From: JALYUA01 sp038229875
GTDB lineage: Bacteria > Acidobacteriota > Thermoanaerobaculia > UBA5066 > Gp7-AA6
Assembly (NCBI GenBank): GCA_038229875.1
Contig: JBBROA010000086.1
Span: 1-18,215, forward strand
DNA: 18,215 bases
Direction: 5' to 3'
The translations under genes and the position numbers were made by a program. Below are positions 14,738-18,215 of the stretch, one piece after another (position 1 is the stretch's first letter; each line of letters begins with the position of its first letter). A model generated the notes under the pieces. That model made no database searches, was not told the DNA's origin, and saw nothing but the letters and a program-made list of their open reading frames with translations.

Positions 14738-16156
14738 TCAGAAGCCTCTCCGGCCGCCGCCCGCGGCGCCCCCCGCCCGCGGGGCCCCCAGCGGCGAATT
14801 GCCGGAGGTGGAAGCCTTGGACGTGGCGAGACCCACGATCACGAGATCCCCCGCCTTGAGGTCTCCGGAAACGACCTGAGTGAACCGGCCGTCGGTGATG
14901 CCCGTGCGAATCTCGACCTGCTTCGGGTCCGCATTCGGCGCGGGAGCCCGGTAAACGGTGGAGGTCCTTGCGCGCGCGGCGCCGCCGCGTCCCCCGCCGC
15001 CCTGGCCCCGCTGCCCCCGTTCGCCGGCGGCACCTGTCCCGTTCGCCGCCCCCGGAGCGCCCGAGCCTCCGGTCCCGCCCGGCCCCGCACCGCGTCCGAC
15101 CGCCTCGCCGGCTGAGGCGGATCCGGAGCCACCTGCCGCTCCCGACGCCGGGGCCGATGCGGCCCCGGCCGGCTGACTGCCGCCCGCTCCCCGCCCCCCG
15201 GACCCTCCGCCGGCTGCAGCCGCTGCGGGAGGTTTTTCGCCCTCCTTGAGCTCCGGCCGGAATCGCAGCGCGGCGTTCGGCACCCGAAGGACGTTGCGCG
15301 AGGAGTTCACGTCGATCGTGACGTTTGCCGTCATCGTCGGCTTCAGCAGAAGGTCCTCGTTGTTCACTTCCACGATCACGGGATACGTGACGACGTTCTG
15401 GTTGACGGTCGCGTTCAGGCGAACCTGCGCGACTTTTCCTCGGAACTGCCGGTCGGGGTACGCGTCCACGTTGAAACGCACGGGCTCTCCGATCTTGATT
15501 TGCCCGATGTCGGACTCGGAGATGTCGGCGGAAACCTGCATCTTGGTCAGGTCCTGCGCGATCGTGAAGAGCGTCGGCGCCGAAAAAGACGCGGCGACGG
15601 TCTGCCCGACGTCGTAGGCGCGCGAGACCACCACCCCGTCGATCGGCGCCTTGATCTTCGAGTTGCGAAGGTCCGTCTCCGCCTGGTTCAAGGTGGCCTT
15701 CGCCTGCGCCACGCTCGCGCGTGCGCCGTCGTAATTCGCCTGGGCCTGATCGAAATCCGCCTGCGGAGCGAGGCCCTGCTGTTGGAGCGCCTTCTGGCGC
15801 CGCAGCGAAATCTCCGCATTCCGCATCTCGACGCGCGCCTTGTCGAGCGCCGCGGCGTTCTGCGCGACCTTTTCGCGGAACGGCGTCTCGTCGAGCTCCG
15901 CGAGAAGATCGCCCTTCTTCACGGCGCTGTTGAAGTCCGCGTACAGCTTCGCGATGATGCCGGACACCTGGCTGCCGACCTGGACCGTGGTCACGGCGGA
16001 GAGCGCACCGGTTGCGGCGACCGTCTGCGTGATGTCTCCCTGCTCAACCCCCGCGGTCCGGTACTTCTCTTCCGGCTTCCGGCGGCCGTTGATCGCGAGA
16101 TACAGGCCAGCTGCGGCCACGACGATGACGACCACCCAGATGATCTTGCTCTTCAC
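14738..16156 (-). CDS. MacA-like periplasmic adaptor (HlyD family) with Gly/Ala-rich insert
   Basis: The 472-residue membrane-fusion protein links the inner-membrane ABC permease to an outer-membrane channel. An N-terminal anchor helix lies at 5-22. A lipoyl half (GSQVSGIIAKLYADFNSAVK, 61-80), a coiled-coil hairpin (about 90-165) and the second lipoyl half (KAPIDGVVVSRAYDVGQTV, 169-187) follow. A beta-barrel domain (about 205-295) comes next, and VEIRTGITDGRFTQVVSGDLKAGD (414-437) is the membrane-proximal domain. Between barrel and last domain lies an insert of about 90 residues (309-397), almost entirely Gly, Ala, Ser, Pro and Arg; the C-terminus (450-472) is similar. Usual MacA is about 370-390 residues, so the extra length is this insert. 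The start is GTG at 16154-16156, with GGGAGA 6 nt upstream. No outer-membrane channel gene is adjacent. Confidence 0.92.
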   Translation of the reverse strand: MKSKIIWVVVIVVAAAGLYLAINGRRKPEEKYRTAGVEQGDITQTVAATGALSAVTTVQVGSQVSGIIAKLYADFNSAVKKGDLLAELDETPFREKVAQNAAALDKARVEMRNAEISLRRQKALQQQGLAPQADFDQAQANYDGARASVAQAKATLNQAETDLRNSKIKAPIDGVVVSRAYDVGQTVAASFSAPTLFTIAQDLTKMQVSADISESDIGQIKIGEPVRFNVDAYPDRQFRGKVAQVRLNATVNQNVVTYPVIVEVNNEDLLLKPTMTANVTIDVNSSRNVLRVPNAALRFRPELKEGEKPPAAAAAGGGSGGRGAGGSQPAGAASAPASGAAGGSGSASAGEAVGRGAGPGGTGGSGAPGAANGTGAAGERGQRGQGGGGRGGAARARTSTVYRAPAPNADPKQVEIRTGITDGRFTQVVSGDLKAGDLVIVGLATSKASTSGNSPLGAPRAGGAAGGGRRGF

Positions 16157-16245
16157 GACTCTCCCGATCTGACGGCGCGTTTCGGGGCGGGCGCTCGCTT
16201 CCGTCAGAACGTCGCGGGCGCTTCGAAGATTACACGCAAAGGTCC

Positions 16246-16259
16246 TGCCCTTTCGGGCA
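16246..16259. terminator. Small hairpin after the ABC importer ATPase gene
   Basis: TGCCC (16246-16250) pairs with GGGCA (16255-16259) around TTTC. On the minus strand it begins 12 nt after the ATPase stop and precedes the region where the adaptor operon must be transcribed from. Lacking a T-run, it is a weak terminator candidate. A TAATCT further on (about 16228-16233) might be the adaptor operon -10, but has no good -35. Confidence 0.25.
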
Positions 16260-16270
16260 ACCGGCTGCGA

Positions 16271-17359
16271 TCACGCCGTCTGCGAGCGCGCCGCCGTCTC
16301 CGATGCCGCTCCCGATGCGTCAGGCAGGACGACCACCAGGCGGGGATCTGCCGTGACGCCCAGGCGATCCCCCGCCGCGACGTCGAGATCGGACGGTCCG
16401 TAGACGACCGCCTCCCGCCCGCCCGCGACGAAGACGACGCGGGTCCGGTCTCCCTCGTACGAGACACCCCGGACGGTGACAGATGTCCCTCCGGAAGGCC
16501 GGACCGAGAGGGCCTCGGGACGGACGACGATCCGGAGCGGCCCGGGCCGCGCGCCCGGCAGGGTCAACCGGCCGAGCGGGGTATCCGCGACGACCGCGCT
16601 CCCCTCCGAGCGCGCCTCGACGACCCATAGCGCGCCGGAGCCGAAGAAGTTCGCGGCGTATTCCGTTTTCGGTTCCCGGTACAGCTCGCGTGGAGAGCCT
16701 TGCTGCTCGACGGCGCCTTCGCGCAGAAGCACCACCCGATCTCCGAGCCGCAGGGCGTCGGCGCGGTCGTGGGTCACGAGGAGAACGGTCGTGCGCTCCG
16801 CCGCGATCGCGCGCGCGAGCGCTTCACGGACGGAGTCGGCGAGGTTCGGGTCGAGCGCGGCGAGAGGCTCGTCTAAGAGCAGCAGCACCGGACGATAGGC
16901 GAGCGCGCGCCCCAGGGCGACTCGCTGGCGCTCGCCTCCCGAGATCTCTCCCGGCCGCCTTCCAAGAAGGCCCTGGAGTCCCAGCTCATCGGCAAGCTCG
17001 GCGACCCGCCGCGCGCGCTCCCTCGCTCCGGTCCTGCGCACGTCGAGGCCGAAGGCGAGGTTGTCCGCGACGGTCAGATGAGGAAAGAGGGCGTACGACT
17101 GGAACACCACGCCGACTCCGCGGGCTTCGGCCGGAACCCCGCCGATGTCCCGCCCGTCGAAGAGGATCTCGCCGGCATCCGGCCGGAGCAGGCCCGCCAG
17201 GCAGCGGAGCAGCGTCGTCTTCCCGGATCCCGACGCACCGACCAGGGTGGTCGTCGTGCCCGCCTCGAGCGTCACGGTGACGTCGCGCAGCGCCGGGCGC
17301 TCGCCGTACGCGCGGCCGAGGTTCCGGATTTCCACGCGCACACGCACACGGGCGCTCAC
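16271..17359 (-). CDS. PotA/FbpC-type ABC importer ATPase with TOBE domain
   Basis: The 362-residue ATPase is of the spermidine/ferric-iron/sulfate importer group. Walker A is GASGSGKT (41-48). Q-loop Gln87 lies in VVFQSYALFPHLTV, typical of this group. The signature is ISGGERQR (139-146), Walker B LLLLDEP (159-165) with ALDPNL, and switch His197. The C-terminal third (about 240-345, including RIVVRPEALSVRPSG) is the TOBE domain. The frame is open far upstream to 17941, but that part is antisense-like to the permease gene. The GTG at 17357-17359, which overlaps the permease stop as GTGA, gives the normal N-terminus. Substrate could be polyamine, iron, thiamine, phosphonate or an oxyanion; sequence alone does not decide. 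It is the last gene of the importer operon. Confidence 0.93.
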   Translation of the reverse strand: MSARVRVRVEIRNLGRAYGERPALRDVTVTLEAGTTTTLVGASGSGKTTLLRCLAGLLRPDAGEILFDGRDIGGVPAEARGVGVVFQSYALFPHLTVADNLAFGLDVRRTGARERARRVAELADELGLQGLLGRRPGEISGGERQRVALGRALAYRPVLLLLDEPLAALDPNLADSVREALARAIAAERTTVLLVTHDRADALRLGDRVVLLREGAVEQQGSPRELYREPKTEYAANFFGSGALWVVEARSEGSAVVADTPLGRLTLPGARPGPLRIVVRPEALSVRPSGGTSVTVRGVSYEGDRTRVVFVAGGREAVVYGPSDLDVAAGDRLGVTADPRLVVVLPDASGAASETAARSQTA

Positions 17360-18177
17360 GCGGCCTCCCCGAATCGGGCGGCTTCGGGCGACGCGATCCG
17401 CTGGAGCACCGCGAGCGCCGGCACCGCCGCGGCGAGGAACAGCGTCGTCGCAGCCGCTGCCACGGGGAAGCTGTTGGTCGTGTACGTCATGTAGAGCGCG
17501 GACGGGAAGGTGGAAGTCGTCGGCGTCGCGAGAAGGAACGAAACGTTGAACTCGCCCCACGAAATCGTGAAAGCCATGAGCGCGCCCGCGAGAAGACCGG
17601 GGCGTGCGAGGGGGAGCACCACCCGGCGGAATCGCTGCCATCGCCCCGCTCCCGAAACCGCGGCCGCTTCCTCGAGCTCCGGGACGTTTCCGCCGGAGAG
17701 CGCGTTCCCGGCCGCACGCACGAAGAAAGGCAGGGCATACAGGAGATGGCCCGCGGCAAGCGTCGCACCGCTCGCCCGCGCCCGCGGGTAGGCGAGCAGG
17801 AGCCCGATCGCGACGGCGAGCCCCGGAACGGCAAGCGGGGCGTCGAGGAGGACGGCGAGGGCGCGGGCGGCCGCGTCTTTCCGCCGCGACAACCCGTAGG
17901 CCGCCGGCGCGCCGATCGCAAACGCGAGAGCGACGACGCACACCGCGAGAACGGCGGAGCGAGCGAGATGGCGCCCGTACAAAGACATGACGTAGGAGAA
18001 CCAGGTGGCGTGATGCGATCCCGTCTCCCAGGTCTCGCTGGTCAGCCCGAGAGCGCGGGGATCGAGGACCGAGCCCGCTACGACGACGGCAAGAGGCGCT
18101 GCCACGACCGCGAGTAGAAGAACGAGCAGCGACGCCGCTGCGCCCGATCGCAGCCGCGCGCCCGAAATCCTCCTCAT
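17356..18177 (-). CDS. ABC importer inner-membrane permease (PotC/FbpB-like)
   Basis: The 273-residue permease has about six helices (roughly 15-37, 70-95, 106-130, 137-157, 192-215, 236-258). It carries the importer coupling motif EEAAAVSGAGRWQRFRRVVLPLARPGL, beginning near residue 169, which docks the ATPase. Length and layout fit the second permease (PotC-like) of a type I importer. The ATG at 18175-18177 has GGGGAG about 5 nt upstream and overlaps, as ATGA, the stop of an ORF that enters from the right edge. Its own stop overlaps the ATPase GTG. A solute-binding protein is not in the window and presumably lies upstream. Confidence 0.9.
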   Translation of the reverse strand: MRRISGARLRSGAAASLLVLLLAVVAAPLAVVVAGSVLDPRALGLTSETWETGSHHATWFSYVMSLYGRHLARSAVLAVCVVALAFAIGAPAAYGLSRRKDAAARALAVLLDAPLAVPGLAVAIGLLLAYPRARASGATLAAGHLLYALPFFVRAAGNALSGGNVPELEEAAAVSGAGRWQRFRRVVLPLARPGLLAGALMAFTISWGEFNVSFLLATPTTSTFPSALYMTYTTNSFPVAAAATTLFLAAAVPALAVLQRIASPEAARFGEAA

Positions 18178-18215
18178 CCCCGCTCCCCCGCGGAACGTCC
18201 TGCCGCCGCCGCCGC
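18174..18215 (-). CDS. C-terminal tail of an upstream gene, probably the first permease of the importer
   Basis: On the minus strand a frame runs from the window edge through 13 codons (an Ala run, then GRSAGERG) to a TGA at 18174-18176. That TGA overlaps the permease ATG as ATGA. The same 4-bp overlap style joins the permease to the ATPase, and such operons usually encode a PotB-like permease just upstream. That identity is inferred from context only; the visible tail is too short to identify. Confidence 0.45.
   Translation of the reverse strand, partial: AAAAAGRSAGERG

Noticed and set aside
16157..16270. Riboswitch or small RNA in the gap between the adaptor and importer operons
   Set aside because: Only a 5-bp hairpin and a weak -10-like sequence are visible; no known aptamer pattern.
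17360..17941. Extension of the importer ATPase to a 556-residue protein
   Set aside because: It lies over the permease gene in another frame and encodes Arg/Pro-rich sequence; the GTGA overlap gives a normal-length ATPase.

Overview
This is an 18.2 kb stretch of a high-GC bacterial chromosome with strong GC bias at third codon positions. The organism is almost certainly Gram-negative (diderm): it carries lipoprotein-releasing LolC/LolD and a MacA/MacB-type tripartite export set. I see no plasmid, phage, transposase, CRISPR, rRNA or tRNA signals. The gene mix and promoter style would fit an uncultured soil or sediment lineage such as an acidobacterium, but that is a guess from sequence character, not an identification.

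Layout. (1) 1-2933, minus: lysS, then lolC, then the first 52 codons of lolD, probably one transcript. (2) 3097-4614, minus: a 505-residue helical protein that I do not recognise. (3) 4711-5721, plus: hpt (purine salvage) and ridA (imine/enamine deaminase), divergent from gene 2. (4) 5773-6237, minus: a four-helix DUF4149-type membrane protein, separated from ridA by a heptanucleotide stop-codon repeat and hairpins. (5) 6296-9651, plus: a GT39-type membrane glycosyltransferase, a small unknown protein, an MBL-fold hydrolase, and a cysteine-rich protein ending in a 4Fe-4S domain. (6) 9705-12425, minus: a 906-residue hybrid-sensor histidine kinase (extracytoplasmic sensor, HAMP, GAF, HisKA, HATPase) with no response regulator beside it. 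(7) 12426-12737: a repeat-rich intergenic region with perfect hairpins and REP-like elements. (8) 12738-16156, minus: a MacA-like adaptor, a MacB-like ATPase and an FtsX-fold permease. (9) 16271-18215, minus: an ABC importer operon (ATPase with TOBE domain, inner-membrane permease, and the tail of a further upstream gene) joined by 4-bp stop/start overlaps.

Most genes are ordinary housekeeping, envelope and transport genes, and I found no convincing new multi-gene system. The strongest unexpected signal is regulatory. Genes at the head of a transcription unit repeatedly carry a TAnnnT-like -10 hexamer only 6-10 nt before the start codon (lysS, ridA, the DUF4149 gene, the glycosyltransferase leader ORF, the gene at 7844 and the Fe-S gene; the kinase has 13 nt). 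This predicts leaderless mRNAs. Genes inside or at the start of the transporter operons instead have GGGAGA- or GAGG-like ribosome sites or stop/start overlaps. Other points worth a look are a six-codon leaderless ORF before the glycosyltransferase, the zinc-ribbon-like/4Fe-4S protein, short-period repeats that form the C-terminal tails of two unrelated proteins, and a long Gly/Ala-rich insert in the MacA-like adaptor.
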